Origin: Sphingobacterium haloxyli
GTDB taxonomy: Bacteria > Bacteroidota > Bacteroidia > Sphingobacteriales > Sphingobacteriaceae
Assembly (NCBI RefSeq): GCF_002980525.1
Contig: NZ_PVBQ01000011.1
Coordinates: forward strand, 1-64,000
DNA: 64,000 nt
Direction: 5' to 3'
The notes beneath the pieces were generated by a model. The model was not told where the DNA came from, ran no database searches, and was given only the letters and a program-made list of their open reading frames with translations. Shown piece after piece: positions 54,365 to 63,818 of the stretch. Position 1 is the first letter of the stretch; each line of letters begins with the position of its first letter. The position numbers and the translations under genes are program-made.

Positions 54365-55561
54365 GTGAGTATACATTTTTTAAAGATCTTAATTATCAGT
54401 TTATTGTCCGGTTTGATGTCTTGTTCTTCGCCGGAAGCGAAACAAAAGAAAATAGAACAGAAACAGCAAAAGCAACAAGAGAAAGACAGTATTGCGCTCG
54501 TGTACAATCCGGCAGATGCAGATCAGGAGTTAGACGACTTTATGCAAAACCTACATCGGAAATCGGCTTTTAACGGGAATGTGTTGATTGCTAAAAAAGG
54601 GAAAATAATTTATCAAAATGCATTTGGATGGGCGGACTATCTCCATAAGGATAGTTTAAAGATTACGTCTAAATTTGAGTTGGCTTCGGTTTCCAAACCA
54701 TTAACTGCATTAGGTATATTGAAATTAGTAGAAGAAGAGAAATTACGATTGGATCAAACGGTGAATGATTTCTTTCCAGATTTCCCATATCTGAACATTT
54801 CTATACAAATGCTATTGAGCCACCGTAGTGGTCTACCGAATTATATTTATTTTTCGGAGGAAGCCTGGAAAGACAGAAAAAAAGCGATGAGCAATATGGA
54901 CGCGATGGATCTATTGATAGAACATAAGCCTATGCGGTATGGAGCTCCTGATGGACGTTTCCATTATAACAATTCCAACTACATGGTGTTGGCCTCAATT
55001 ATAGAAAAAGTGACAGGACAGGATTTTGCAGTGTACATGAAAGAATCAATTTTTGATCCAGCAGGCATGAAAAACACGGCTGTATTGTCAAAAGCAGTGT
55101 ACGATAAAATTCCGACGGATGTTATTGGTCACGATAGGGTCTGGAGAAGGTCGGTTGTACAAAATTATCTGGACGGCCCTGTTGGAGACAAAGGTATCTA
55201 CAGTACCGTACAGGATTTGTTTTTATTGGACATAGCATTAAAAGAGGGCAGGGTTATCGGCGAAGGCATACTAGATTCTGCTTATGTGCCCCGTAGTGAT
55301 GCAAGACGCAGTCTTTTTAGTTATGGCTATGGCTGGCGGACGTTTTCGCCTGAAGAAGCTCAGATCGTTTACCATACGGGATGGTGGCACGGATTTCGTA
55401 ATCTGTATGTAAGGGATTTAACGAATGATATAACGATTGTACTATTATCCAATATGGTGAATGGTAGTTTGGTCAAACTAGACGACTTATATAAAATTTT
55501 AAAAATGCCTGTTTTAAGACAAAATGCTTATAATGCAAATGGTGATTTCATTGTCAACTAA
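54365..55561 (+). CDS. Serine hydrolase of the beta-lactamase/class C type, lipoprotein
   Basis: The product (398 residues) has a lipoprotein-like start (IISLLSGLMSC, Cys about 20), a Gln/Lys-rich linker and a class C beta-lactamase-like domain. The SxxK motif is in LASVSKPLTALG, and the YxN-like motif in FHYNNSNYMVLAS. The late HTGWWHG replaces KTG. Such proteins are D-amino-acid or ester hydrolases, not necessarily beta-lactamases. The start is a GTG at 54365 or TTG at 54350; the GTG keeps the signal peptide and follows GAGAGGCAG. A TATATTTG box lies at 54345-54352. Confidence 0.85.
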   Translation: MSIHFLKILIISLLSGLMSCSSPEAKQKKIEQKQQKQQEKDSIALVYNPADADQELDDFMQNLHRKSAFNGNVLIAKKGKIIYQNAFGWADYLHKDSLKITSKFELASVSKPLTALGILKLVEEEKLRLDQTVNDFFPDFPYLNISIQMLLSHRSGLPNYIYFSEEAWKDRKKAMSNMDAMDLLIEHKPMRYGAPDGRFHYNNSNYMVLASIIEKVTGQDFAVYMKESIFDPAGMKNTAVLSKAVYDKIPTDVIGHDRVWRRSVVQNYLDGPVGDKGIYSTVQDLFLLDIALKEGRVIGEGILDSAYVPRSDARRSLFSYGYGWRTFSPEEAQIVYHTGWWHGFRNLYVRDLTNDITIVLLSNMVNGSLVKLDDLYKILKMPVLRQNAYNANGDFIVN

Positions 55562-55576
55562 CTTATGTTCAATTTT

Positions 55577-55936
55577 ATGAAGAAGACACTTATTGTTGGT
55601 GCAAGCACTAACCCCGCTCGGTATGCTTATTTGGTAGCAAATAAGTTGGTTCGCAAAGGATACCCGATTGTGAATGTAGGAAGAAAGGAAGGTAAGGTAG
55701 CAGGAGTAGCGATAGAAACAATGGATACGATTCACACGGGCATCGATACGATTACACTGTATGTTGGCCCGCAGAATCAATCCGTATATTACGATTATAT
55801 TTTGCAGACCAAACCTAAACGGGTTATTTTTAACCCGGGTACGGAAAATGATGAGCTGAAACAGAAACTCGAAGAAGCCGGAATTGAAGCGGTGGAAGCC
55901 TGTACGTTGGTAATGTTGAATACAGAGCAATATTAA
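55577..55936 (+). CDS. CoA-binding domain protein
   Basis: The 119-residue protein is a stand-alone CoA_binding_2 domain: KKTLIVGASTNPARYAYLVA is the nucleotide-binding start, with RVIFNPGTEND and a final EACTLVMLN. Family members bind CoA or similar nucleotides, with no fixed function. The ATG at 55577 starts MKKTLIVGAS; one at 55565 adds four residues. It follows the serine hydrolase by a few bases and precedes the ribosomal operon. Confidence 0.88.
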   Translation: MKKTLIVGASTNPARYAYLVANKLVRKGYPIVNVGRKEGKVAGVAIETMDTIHTGIDTITLYVGPQNQSVYYDYILQTKPKRVIFNPGTENDELKQKLEEAGIEAVEACTLVMLNTEQY

Positions 55937-56094
55937 TAAGACCTAGACGGAATTACAAACTAAAGTGCATTTAAATGTGCTGTCGGCAGGATGGATATGA
56001 TCCCTTTTGCTGTTGAGTAGATATAAATCTTTTAAATCCGCAATCCCAGCGTATATCTAATCTTTGTTTTCTAGAAAAAATAATGTGCTAACTA

Positions 56095-56125
56095 TTTGAT
56101 ACTTATAAAATTCTTTCTACCTTTG
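56095..56125 (+). promoter_or_regulatory. Promoter of the ribosomal protein operon
   Basis: TTTG at 56095-56098, a 19-nt spacer and TACCTTTG at 56118-56125 match the Bacteroidota consensus exactly. The predicted leader of about 70 bases holds two small hairpins: CCC-TTTGT-GGG (about 56130-56141) and CGAAGC/GCTTCG (about 56158-56175). Confidence 0.8.
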
Positions 56126-56202
56126 CAATCCCTTTGTGGGGAAAGTATGTCTTGAGCGAAGCCCTACTGCTTCGATGGACGATTAATTAATTTATTTATA
56201 AG

Positions 56203-56820
56203 ATGTCAGGAATTATTGGTAAAAAAGTAGGAATGACCAGCCTGTTCGATGCGGAAGGGAAAAATATCCCTTGTACAGTAATTGAGGCTGGGCCGTGCGT
56301 GGTAACGCAGATACGTACGGTAGAAAAGGATGGCTACTCGGCTGTTCAACTTGGCTATGATGATGCCAAAGAAAAGAACACGACAGCTCCTTTAAAAGGA
56401 CACTTTGCAAAAGCAGGGGTTAGTCCTAAGCGTAAGCTAGTTGAATTCAAACATTTTGAGGATGAGAAGCAACTAGGTGAAACAGTAGATGTCACTATCT
56501 TTGAAGAAGGGGAGTATGTAGATGTAGTCGGTACTTCAAAAGGTAAGGGCTTTCAAGGTGTGATGAAGCGTCACGGATTTGGTGGTGTAGGTGGTGCGAC
56601 TCACGGTCAGCACAACAGATTACGTGCTCCGGGTTCATTAGGCGCCGCTTCTTGGCCTTCTCGCGTATTCAAAGGAAAACGCATGGCTGGTCGTACGGGT
56701 GGAGAGAGAGTGAAGATTCAGAACTTACAGGTTTTGAAAGTTTACCCTGAACAAAACCTAATTGTTGTTAATGGTTCCGTTCCAGGAGCTAAAGGTTCTT
56801 ATGTAATCGTAGACAAATAG
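56203..56820 (+). CDS. rplC: 50S ribosomal protein L3
   Basis: The 205-residue protein binds 23S rRNA near the peptidyl-transferase centre. [14 protein letters not shown] and the central loop [14 protein letters not shown]...ATHGQHNR are diagnostic. It is the first gene of this operon; rpsJ, the usual leader of the S10 operon, is not upstream within the window. The next gene starts 8 bases after its stop. Confidence 0.97.
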   Translation: MSGIIGKKVGMTSLFDAEGKNIPCTVIEAGPCVVTQIRTVEKDGYSAVQLGYDDAKEKNTTAPLKGHFAKAGVSPKRKLVEFKHFEDEKQLGETVDVTIFEEGEYVDVVGTSKGKGFQGVMKRHGFGGVGGATHGQHNRLRAPGSLGAASWPSRVFKGKRMAGRTGGERVKIQNLQVLKVYPEQNLIVVNGSVPGAKGSYVIVDK

Positions 56821-56827
56821 TAGAGAG

Positions 56828-57457
56828 ATGGAAGTTAATGTATTAAATTTATCAGGTAAAGAAACAGGTGCCAAGGTGCAGCTTCCTGAGTCCGTATTCG
56901 GTGTAGAGCCAAACGACCATGCGATCTATTTAGATGTAAAACAATACCTAGCGAACCAACGCCAAGGAACACACAAATCTAAACAACGTAACGAAATCGC
57001 GGGTTCTACTCGTAAATTACACAAACAAAAAGGTACTGGTGGTGCCCGCGCTGGTTCTATCAAATCGCCATTGTTTAACGGTGGAGGTCGTGTATTTGGT
57101 CCGCAACCCCGTGACTATTCGTTCAAATTGAACAAAAAGTTGAAGCAGGTGGCACGTAAATCTGCATTGAGCTACAAAGCTAAAGAGAATAACATATTGG
57201 TATTGGATGAAGTAAACTTCGATGCAATCAAAACCAAGAGCTATGTGTCGTTCATCAATGCATTAAACTGTGCCGATGAGAAAACACTTCTCGTATTGCC
57301 AACAGAAAACAAGAACGTTTATTTATCAAGCAGAAACTTGAAAAAAACAAAAGTTATCATTGCCGCAGAATTAAATACTTATGATGTATTGAACGCTACT
57401 AAACTTTTGTTGACGACAGATTCTGTTAAAACTTTGGAGGAAGCATTCGCTAAGTAA
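56828..57457 (+). CDS. rplD: 50S ribosomal protein L4
   Basis: The 209-residue protein binds 23S rRNA and lines the exit tunnel. [20 protein letters not shown] (about 68-87) is the conserved tunnel loop. In other bacteria L4 can repress the operon; no such site was identified here. rplW follows with one base between. Confidence 0.97.
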   Translation: MEVNVLNLSGKETGAKVQLPESVFGVEPNDHAIYLDVKQYLANQRQGTHKSKQRNEIAGSTRKLHKQKGTGGARAGSIKSPLFNGGGRVFGPQPRDYSFKLNKKLKQVARKSALSYKAKENNILVLDEVNFDAIKTKSYVSFINALNCADEKTLLVLPTENKNVYLSSRNLKKTKVIIAAELNTYDVLNATKLLLTTDSVKTLEEAFAK

Positions 57458-57458
57458 T

Positions 57459-57749
57459 ATGGAGATTATCAAAAAACCTATCTTAACTGAGAAAGCTTCG
57501 TTATTGACGGAGAAATTAAACCGTTACGCTTTCAAGGTTGATCACAGAGCTAATAAGATACAGATCAAACAAGCTGTTGAAGAGATGTTTGGTGTGACTG
57601 TTTTGGCAGTCAACACCGCGGTTGTTGCCGGTAAAGCAAAAAGCCGTTACACAAAAGCAGGTTTTGTATCCGGAAGGGCTCCTAAATATAAAAAAGCCAT
57701 CATCACAGTGAAAGATGGTGAAACTATTGACTTTTACACTACACTATAA
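57459..57749 (+). CDS. rplW: 50S ribosomal protein L23
   Basis: The 96-residue protein sits at the tunnel exit and docks trigger factor and SRP. The start EIIKKPILTEKASLLTEK and middle VDHRANKIQIKQAVEEMFGV are typical. Confidence 0.97.
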   Translation: MEIIKKPILTEKASLLTEKLNRYAFKVDHRANKIQIKQAVEEMFGVTVLAVNTAVVAGKAKSRYTKAGFVSGRAPKYKKAIITVKDGETIDFYTTL

Positions 57750-57755
57750 TAAAAA

Positions 57756-58583
57756 ATGGCAGTTAAAAGATTCAAACCGGTTACCCCTGGTACTCGCTTT
57801 AGAGTAGGTGCTGACTACTCGGACGTTACAACTAACGTTCCGGAGAAATCATTAGTAGTTGGTATCGTTAAAAAATCAGGCGGTCGTAATAAGTCCGGTA
57901 AAATGACTATGCGTTATCTCGGTGGGGGACATAAAAAAGTATACCGATTAATTGATTTCAAACGCGATAAAAAAGATATCCCTGCAAAAGTAGCTACCAT
58001 TGAGTACGATCCAAATCGTACCGCGCGTATTGCATTATTGCATTATGTTGATGGAGAAAAACGTTACATCATTGCTCCAGCTGGACTAACAGTTGGCCAA
58101 ACGATAGTAGCAGGTGATAAAGTAGCCCCAGAAATAGGCAATACGTTGCCGCTAGCAAATATCCCCCTAGGTTCAATCATTCATAATATTGAATTGAATC
58201 CTGGGCAAGGAGGTTCAATTGCTCGTTCGGCCGGTACGTATGCACAATTATCTGCCCGCGACGGGAAGTATGCCATCATTAAATTACCTTCAGGCGAGAC
58301 ACGTATGATCTTGTCAACATGTGTTGCAACAATCGGTTCTGTATCGAACGCGGAAAAAGCAAACCAAGTATTGGGTAAAGCGGGTCGTAAACGCCATTTG
58401 GGGCGTCGTCCTCGCGTACGTGGTGTGGCAATGAACCCGGTTGATCACCCGATGGGTGGTGGTGAAGGCCGTTCTTCAGGAGGTCACCCTCGTTCGCGTA
58501 CAGGTGTGTTGGCTAAAGGCTTCAAAACACGTTCTAAGAAGAAAATATCGAATCGTTACATCATTGAGAGAAGGAAAAAATAA
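57756..58583 (+). CDS. rplB: 50S ribosomal protein L2
   Basis: The 275-residue protein is needed for subunit joining and peptidyl transfer. It has [19 protein letters not shown] near residue 50 and [20 protein letters not shown] with the conserved histidine near residue 230. Its stop codon touches the rpsS start. Confidence 0.98.
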   Translation: MAVKRFKPVTPGTRFRVGADYSDVTTNVPEKSLVVGIVKKSGGRNKSGKMTMRYLGGGHKKVYRLIDFKRDKKDIPAKVATIEYDPNRTARIALLHYVDGEKRYIIAPAGLTVGQTIVAGDKVAPEIGNTLPLANIPLGSIIHNIELNPGQGGSIARSAGTYAQLSARDGKYAIIKLPSGETRMILSTCVATIGSVSNAEKANQVLGKAGRKRHLGRRPRVRGVAMNPVDHPMGGGEGRSSGGHPRSRTGVLAKGFKTRSKKKISNRYIIERRKK

Positions 58584-58849
58584 TGGCTCGTTCAATTAAA
58601 AAAGGTCCTTATATCGATCACAACTTAGAAAGAAAAGTTCTTTCTATGAATGAAACAAACAAAAAATCAGTAATTAAAACATGGTCTCGCAGATCTATGA
58701 TTTCACCTGATTTTGTTGGTCATACCTTCGCAGTGCACAACGGGAATAAATTTATCCCTGTTTATGTAACGGAAAACATGGTTGGTCACAAGCTTGGTGA
58801 ATTCGCGCCTACGCGTACATTCAAAGGCCACGCAGAAAAGAAAAAATAA
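58583..58849 (+). CDS. rpsS: 30S ribosomal protein S19
   Basis: The 88-residue protein binds 16S rRNA in the head with S13. [14 protein letters not shown] and [24 protein letters not shown] are the family core. It starts on the last base of the rplB stop codon. Confidence 0.97.
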   Translation: MARSIKKGPYIDHNLERKVLSMNETNKKSVIKTWSRRSMISPDFVGHTFAVHNGNKFIPVYVTENMVGHKLGEFAPTRTFKGHAEKKK

Positions 58850-58856
58850 TTAGGTA

Positions 58857-59288
58857 ATGGAAGCAACAAAAAAACTCAAAAAATCTGTCTTAATTAGACA
58901 GCGCAAGGAGCAGGAAAAAGCTCAAGTAGGAGGAGCTTCTACTGCCAAGTTATTGAACTGCCCTACTTCACCGCGTAAAATGCGGTTAGTGGTAGATCTT
59001 ATCCGTGGCGAAAAAGTGGAAGCGGCTCTTTACATCTTGAAGCATTCTGGAAAGGAAGCTGCTGTTCGTGTTGAGAAATTATTATTATCAGCTATCAAGA
59101 ATTGGGAAGCGAAGAATGAAGGAGCTTCTTTGGAAGACAGCGCTTTGTATGTTAAAGAAATACAAGTAGGAGGCGGTCGTCAATTGAAGAGATTACGTCC
59201 AGCTCCACAAGGCCGTGGCTATAGAATTCGTAAACGTTCAAACCACGTAACTTTGGTAGTAGATAGTTTAAATAACGTAAACAACTAA
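58857..59288 (+). CDS. rplV: 50S ribosomal protein L22
   Basis: The 143-residue protein is longer than E. coli L22 (110) by an N-terminal extension of about 25 residues rich in Lys, Arg and Gln ([17 protein letters not shown]). The core is [19 protein letters not shown] and ends [19 protein letters not shown]. It lines the exit tunnel. Confidence 0.96.
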   Translation: MEATKKLKKSVLIRQRKEQEKAQVGGASTAKLLNCPTSPRKMRLVVDLIRGEKVEAALYILKHSGKEAAVRVEKLLLSAIKNWEAKNEGASLEDSALYVKEIQVGGGRQLKRLRPAPQGRGYRIRKRSNHVTLVVDSLNNVNN

Positions 59289-59300
59289 TTTATTATAAGA

Positions 59301-60086
59301 ATGGGACAAAAAGCAAATCCAATAGGTAGCAGATTAGGTATCATCAAAGGATGGGACTCTAATTGGTTCGGAGGCAACAACTATTCTGATAAGTTAGTTG
59401 AGGACGAAAAAATCAGAAAATATCTTTCTGTACGGATCGCGAAAGGAGGCGTAGCAAAGGTTGTTATTGAAAGAACTTTGAAACGTATCACAGTTACAAT
59501 CCATACGGCTAGACCAGGAATCGTTATCGGTAAAGGCGGTCAAGAAGTTGACAAGATTAAAGAAGAGTTGAAGAAATTGACGAAGAAAGACGTTCAAATC
59601 AACATTTTTGAAATCAAACGCCCTGAACTTGATGCGAAATTGGTAGCAGAAGGTATCGCTAAGCAACTAGAAGCACGTATTTCATTCCGTCGTGCAATGA
59701 AAACTGCGATTGCGTCGACCATGCGTATGGGGGCAGAGGGAATCAAGGTAATGTGTTCAGGTCGTTTGGGTGGTGCTGAGATGGCGCGTACCGAACAATA
59801 TAAAGAAGGAAGAACACCTTTACACACATTCCGTGCCGACATCGATTACGCATTAGCGGAAGCGTTGACAACTTACGGGAAAATTGGTGTGAAGGTGTGG
59901 ATCTGTAAAGGCGAGGTTTACGGTAAACGTGATTTATCTCCTAATATCGGACAGACATCAAACACGAAAACTCGCGGTGGAAACGAAGGCGGCGATCGTC
60001 GTGACAACCGTAAAGGTGGTGGACGTGGCGGAAACCGTGGCGGAAGCAATCGTGGTGGAAGCCGTGGTGGTTCAAACAGAGGATAA
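59301..60086 (+). CDS. rpsC: 30S ribosomal protein S3 with an RGG-like C-terminal tail
   Basis: The 261-residue protein has the KH domain ([21 protein letters not shown], about 55-75) and the C-terminal domain [19 protein letters not shown]. The last 45 residues or so (from about [11 protein letters not shown]) are a Gly/Arg/Asn-rich tail with repeated RGG and RGGS units, longer than in most S3 proteins. It helps bind mRNA at the entry channel; the tail could add contacts with RNA. Confidence 0.97.
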   Translation: MGQKANPIGSRLGIIKGWDSNWFGGNNYSDKLVEDEKIRKYLSVRIAKGGVAKVVIERTLKRITVTIHTARPGIVIGKGGQEVDKIKEELKKLTKKDVQINIFEIKRPELDAKLVAEGIAKQLEARISFRRAMKTAIASTMRMGAEGIKVMCSGRLGGAEMARTEQYKEGRTPLHTFRADIDYALAEALTTYGKIGVKVWICKGEVYGKRDLSPNIGQTSNTKTRGGNEGGDRRDNRKGGGRGGNRGGSNRGGSRGGSNRG

Positions 60087-60109
60087 TTAATTAATAGATT
60101 AAAACAAAT

Positions 60110-60127
60110 ATCCGCCAGCTGGTGGAT
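60110..60127 (+). repeat. Short palindrome between rpsC and rplP
   Basis: ATCCGCCAG followed by CTGGTGGAT is an 18-base palindrome with one mismatched pair. It lies in the 57-base gap and could be a small REP-like element or a hairpin in the mRNA. Confidence 0.5.
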
Positions 60128-60143
60128 TAAATAAAATACGAAC

Positions 60144-60566
60144 ATGTTACAGCCAAAAAGAACGAAGTTCAGGAAGATGCAGAAAGGCCGTATGAAAGGT
60201 AACGCTTCTCGTGGAGCGGAGTTAGCTTTCGGTTCTTTCGGTATCAAGTCAATGGAGCCAGCATGGATTACTAGCCGTCAGATTGAGGCTGCACGTATTG
60301 CCGTAACACGTTACATGAAACGTGAAGGTCAAGTGTGGATCCGTATTTTTCCTGACAAACCCGTTACTAAAAAACCAGCAGAGGTACGTATGGGTAAAGG
60401 TAAGGGAGCTCCGGAATACTGGGTAGCCGTAGTGCGTCCAGGCCGTATGTTATTTGAAGCCGAGGGCGTGCCTTTGGAGATTGCCAAAGAAGCATTGCGT
60501 TTAGCTGCTCAAAAATTGCCGGTTCAAACAAAGTTTGTTATACGTAGAGACTACGTAGAAGCATAA
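60144..60566 (+). CDS. rplP: 50S ribosomal protein L16
   Basis: The 140-residue protein contacts A-site t[24 protein letters not shown] and [24 protein letters not shown] are diagnostic. The 93 bases before rpmC contain a small hairpin, TTGTGG/CCACAA (about 60596-60615). Confidence 0.97.
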   Translation: MLQPKRTKFRKMQKGRMKGNASRGAELAFGSFGIKSMEPAWITSRQIEAARIAVTRYMKREGQVWIRIFPDKPVTKKPAEVRMGKGKGAPEYWVAVVRPGRMLFEAEGVPLEIAKEALRLAAQKLPVQTKFVIRRDYVEA

Positions 60567-60659
60567 AACGTTGGTAATGTCAATGGGTTTGCATTTTGTG
60601 GCCGTTACCCACAAGATACGCACGAAGCTTATTGATAACCCACACAACACTGAAATAAA

Positions 60660-60878
60660 ATGAAAAATTCAGAAATTATCGAATTATCACAAGAGGAACT
60701 TACAGCTCGTCTCGGACAAGAGAAGACTGCTCTTAACAAGTTGAAATTTGCACATGCTGTTTCTGCTATTGAGAACCCTAATGCGATCAAAGCAGCGCGC
60801 AAAACTATCGCTCGTATCTCAACAGAGATTTCAAAACGTAGAATTGCTGCGGAATCCAAAACAGCCGCTGAGGCATAA
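60660..60878 (+). CDS. rpmC: 50S ribosomal protein L29
   Basis: The 72-residue protein is L29, with KNSEIIELSQEELTARLGQE and FAHAVSAIENPNAIKAARK. It sits at the tunnel exit. It has a C-terminal Ala-rich end slightly longer than E. coli L29. Confidence 0.94.
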   Translation: MKNSEIIELSQEELTARLGQEKTALNKLKFAHAVSAIENPNAIKAARKTIARISTEISKRRIAAESKTAAEA

Positions 60879-60893
60879 ATGTAAAGTCGAAAA

Positions 60894-61148
60894 ATGGAAA
60901 GAAATTTAAGAAAAACAAGAATCGGCTTGGTAGTTAGCAACAAAATGGACAAGTCTATCGTAGTAGCTGTTGAACGTAAGGTAAAACATCCTATCTATGG
61001 TAAGTTTGTGAAAAAAACTACTAAATTTAAGGCTCATGACGAAACAAATACCTGCGGTATCGGCGATACGGTATTAATCATGGAAACTCGTCCGCTGAGT
61101 AAAACGAAGAACTGGAGATTGGTTGAAATATTAGAAAGGGCTAAATAA
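60894..61148 (+). CDS. rpsQ: 30S ribosomal protein S17
   Basis: The 84-residue protein binds 16S r[23 protein letters not shown] and the late [20 protein letters not shown] are typical. Its stop codon touches the rplN start. Confidence 0.97.
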   Translation: MERNLRKTRIGLVVSNKMDKSIVVAVERKVKHPIYGKFVKKTTKFKAHDETNTCGIGDTVLIMETRPLSKTKNWRLVEILERAK

Positions 61149-61516
61149 TGGTACAACAGGAATCAAGATTAACTGTAGCCGACAACTCTGGCGCTAAAGA
61201 AGTTTTAGTAATCCGTGTGTTAGGTGGTACAGGGAAGCGTTATGCATCTATCGGTGATAAAATTGTTGTTACCGTTAAAAGCGCTTTGCCTTCAGGAAAC
61301 GTGAAGAAAGGGACCGTTTCTAAAGCAGTAGTCGTACGTACGAAAAAAGAAATCCGTCGTAAAGATGGTTCTTATATCCGTTTCGACGACAATGCTGCTG
61401 TATTGTTAAATAATAATGATGAACCACGTGGAACACGTATCTTCGGCCCAGTAGCTCGGGAATTACGTGAGAAGCAGTTCATGAAGATTGTATCACTAGC
61501 ACCGGAGGTTTTATAA
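61148..61516 (+). CDS. rplN: 50S ribosomal protein L14
   Basis: The 122-residue protein has [19 protein letters not shown] at the start, ending [15 protein letters not shown]. It overlaps the rpsQ stop by one base. Confidence 0.98.
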   Translation: MVQQESRLTVADNSGAKEVLVIRVLGGTGKRYASIGDKIVVTVKSALPSGNVKKGTVSKAVVVRTKKEIRRKDGSYIRFDDNAAVLLNNNDEPRGTRIFGPVARELREKQFMKIVSLAPEVL

Positions 61517-61518
61517 TT

Positions 61519-61863
61519 ATGGCACAGAATAAAAAAACAACTACGCACAAAATCAAAATCAAAGCTGGAGATTTAGTGAAAGTTATCGCCGGTAACGCTA
61601 AAGGTGTTCAGGGAAAAGTTCTACAGGTTATAAAAGAAACTAATAGAGCGGTTGTAGAAGGCGCTAATGTTGTCAAAAAACATACGAAGCCCAGTGCAGC
61701 TAACCCTAACGGTGGTATAATTGAGAAAGAAGCTGCTATCCACATCTCTAATTTAGCGCTGATCGATCCGAAAACAGGTGAGCCTACTCGTATCGGTCGC
61801 CGTGTGAATGCAGATGGCAAAATTGTTCGTTACGCAAAAAAATCAGGGGAGGAAATTAAATAA
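61519..61863 (+). CDS. rplX: 50S ribosomal protein L24
   Basis: The 114-residue protein has a KOW motif in [20 protein letters not shown] and the [20 protein letters not shown] segment. It initiates 50S assembly. Its stop codon shares a base with the rplE start. Confidence 0.97.
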   Translation: MAQNKKTTTHKIKIKAGDLVKVIAGNAKGVQGKVLQVIKETNRAVVEGANVVKKHTKPSAANPNGGIIEKEAAIHISNLALIDPKTGEPTRIGRRVNADGKIVRYAKKSGEEIK

Positions 61864-62432
61864 TGACTTACGTACCAAGATTAAAAGCGAAATATGCGGA
61901 TGAAATCCGTACTGCGCTAAAGGAAAAATTCCAGTATAAAAGCGTTATGCAAGTTCCGAAGCTGGAGAAGATTGTTGTATCGCAAGGTATCGGCGCTGCT
62001 ACTGCTGATAAAAAATTAATTGACAACGCTGTGGCTGAGTTAACCTTAATTACCGGTCAGCAAGCTGTTCCTACAAAGTCAAAGAAGGATATCTCCAATT
62101 TTAAATTGCGTAAAGGAATGCCAATTGGAGCACGTGTAACATTGCGTGACAACAATATGTACGAGTTCCTTGACCGTTTAGTGTCTGTATCCTTGCCTCG
62201 TATCCGCGATTTCCGTGGTATCAACGAGAAAGGTTTTGACGGAAGAGGTAACTATAATTTAGGTGTCACCGAGCAGATTATCTTCCCAGAGATCAATATT
62301 GACAAGATCAATAAGATCCAAGGTATGGATATCACTTTTGTAACTTCTGCTGACAATGATGTTGAAGCTTTGGAGTTACTGAAACAATTCGGTTTACCGT
62401 TCAAAAATCAAAACTCAAACAACAATGGCTAA
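61863..62432 (+). CDS. rplE: 50S ribosomal protein L5
   Basis: The 189-residue protein contacts 5S r[23 protein letters not shown] and the [20 protein letters not shown] region are diagnostic. It overlaps the next gene, rpsN, by 8 bases. Confidence 0.97.
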   Translation: MTYVPRLKAKYADEIRTALKEKFQYKSVMQVPKLEKIVVSQGIGAATADKKLIDNAVAELTLITGQQAVPTKSKKDISNFKLRKGMPIGARVTLRDNNMYEFLDRLVSVSLPRIRDFRGINEKGFDGRGNYNLGVTEQIIFPEINIDKINKIQGMDITFVTSADNDVEALELLKQFGLPFKNQNSNNNG

Positions 62433-62694
62433 AGAAGGAATAAAAGCACGCGAAATTAAGCGTCAGAAATTGGTAGCTAAATATGCAGAGAAACGTGCCG
62501 CTTTAAAAGCTGCAGGTGACTATGCCGCTTTAGATAAATTGCCTAAGAATGCTTCGCCAGTACGTTTGCACAACCGTTGTAAATTGACTGGACGTCCGAA
62601 AGGATATATGCGACAATTTGGCATCTCTCGTGTAACATTCCGTGAGATGGCATTAGACGGTAAAATTCCAGGGGTGAAAAAAGCTTCTTGGTAA
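62425..62694 (+). CDS. rpsN: 30S ribosomal protein S14 (zinc-free type)
   Basis: The 89-residue protein is the longer, C-minus type of S14 with [20 protein letters not shown] and no CxxC zinc pairs. It is followed by a promoter-like and hairpin region before rpsH. Confidence 0.97.
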   Translation: MAKEGIKAREIKRQKLVAKYAEKRAALKAAGDYAALDKLPKNASPVRLHNRCKLTGRPKGYMRQFGISRVTFREMALDGKIPGVKKASW

Positions 62695-62718
62695 TCAGGA
62701 AAAAAAAAATTACTTTTG
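62688..62718 (+). promoter_or_regulatory. Promoter-like element inside the ribosomal operon
   Basis: TTG at 62688-62690, a 20-nt spacer and a perfect TACTTTTG at 62711-62718 fit the Bacteroidota promoter pattern. It overlaps the end of rpsN and would start transcription at the base of the hairpin at 62720. Confidence 0.5.
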
Positions 62719-62757
62719 CCCGGGCAAATCCGATTAGGATTTGTCTGGTTTTTTCTT
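62719..62757 (+). terminator. Terminator-like hairpin between rpsN and rpsH
   Basis: CCGGGCAAATCC pairs with GGATTTGTCTGG over 12 bp (two G-T pairs) with a 5-nt loop, followed by TTTTTT. It lies in a 143-base gap within the ribosomal operon and would end transcription from upstream at least partly. Confidence 0.75.
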
Positions 62758-62837
62758 TTTGAAAATTTTGTTAACAGACAATAGGTCTTTGGCTTCGGTT
62801 AAGGCATGGAAACCATTGTCATAATTTTAATCATATA

Positions 62838-63236
62838 ATGAATACAGATCCAATAGCGGATTACCTTACACGAGTAAGGAATGCCATTAAGGCCAACCAC
62901 AGGGTTGTTGAAATTCCTGCATCGAACCTTAAAAAAGAAATTACTAAAGTTCTTTTTGATAAAGGTTACATTGCTAATTACAAATTCGATGAAAACGGAC
63001 CTCAAGGTAGCATTAAGATCGCTTTGAAGTACCACCCAATTAGCAAAATTCCGGCTATTCGCACATTGACACGTGTGAGTAAACCTGGTTTAAGAAAGTA
63101 TGCAGGTGTTGAAAACATGCCTCGCGTTTTGAATGGTTTGGGTATCGCTGTCTTGTCTACATCTAAAGGTGTGATGACAGATAAAGAAGCCCGTCTGCAA
63201 AACGTAGGTGGTGAAGTTTTATGTTACGTTTATTAA
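62838..63236 (+). CDS. rpsH: 30S ribosomal protein S8
   Basis: The 132-residue protein binds the central domain of 16S rRNA. NTDPIADYLTRVRNAIKANH and the end GVMTDKEARLQNVGGEVLCYVY are typical. It is first after the hairpin at 62719. Confidence 0.97.
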   Translation: MNTDPIADYLTRVRNAIKANHRVVEIPASNLKKEITKVLFDKGYIANYKFDENGPQGSIKIALKYHPISKIPAIRTLTRVSKPGLRKYAGVENMPRVLNGLGIAVLSTSKGVMTDKEARLQNVGGEVLCYVY

Positions 63237-63258
63237 TCTAGGTAAAAAACACAAAGAA

Positions 63259-63813
63259 ATGTCAAGAATTGGAAAAGCGCCTATCGCTATTCCTTCGGGA
63301 GTAACGATTACTGTATCAGAAAAGAATCTGGTAACAGTAAAAGGACCAAAAGGCGAATTAACGCAACAGGTAGACAGCGACATTGCCGTTAAAGAAGAAG
63401 ACGGTCAGATCGTGGTTACACGGCCTACCGAACAAAAAAGACACAAATCATTACATGGTTTGTACCGTGCCTTAATCAATAACATGGTTGTAGGCGTGAC
63501 TGAAGGATACAAGACTACACAAGAACTAGTCGGTGTAGGTTATCGTGCAACAAGTACAGGTAACACACTGGAGTTAGCCTTAGGCTTCTCTCACCCGATT
63601 GTTTTTATATTGCCAAAGGAAATTAAAGTAACAACTACCTCAGAAAAAGGTAAAAACCCTAGCATTACTTTGGAAAGTGCAGACAAGCAGTTGATCGGTC
63701 AGGTCGCTGCAAAGATCCGTAGCTTCCGTAAACCAGAGCCTTATAAAGGAAAAGGTGTGAAGTTTGCGGGTGAAGTATTAAGAAGAAAAGCAGGTAAATC
63801 AGCTAAAAAATAA
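63259..63813 (+). CDS. rplF: 50S ribosomal protein L6
   Basis: The 184-residue protein has [19 protein letters not shown] at the start and ends [21 protein letters not shown] chose the ATG at 63259, since 63208 would add 17 residues overlapping rpsH. Confidence 0.97.
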   Translation: MSRIGKAPIAIPSGVTITVSEKNLVTVKGPKGELTQQVDSDIAVKEEDGQIVVTRPTEQKRHKSLHGLYRALINNMVVGVTEGYKTTQELVGVGYRATSTGNTLELALGFSHPIVFILPKEIKVTTTSEKGKNPSITLESADKQLIGQVAAKIRSFRKPEPYKGKGVKFAGEVLRRKAGKSAKK

Positions 63814-63818
63814 TAACC

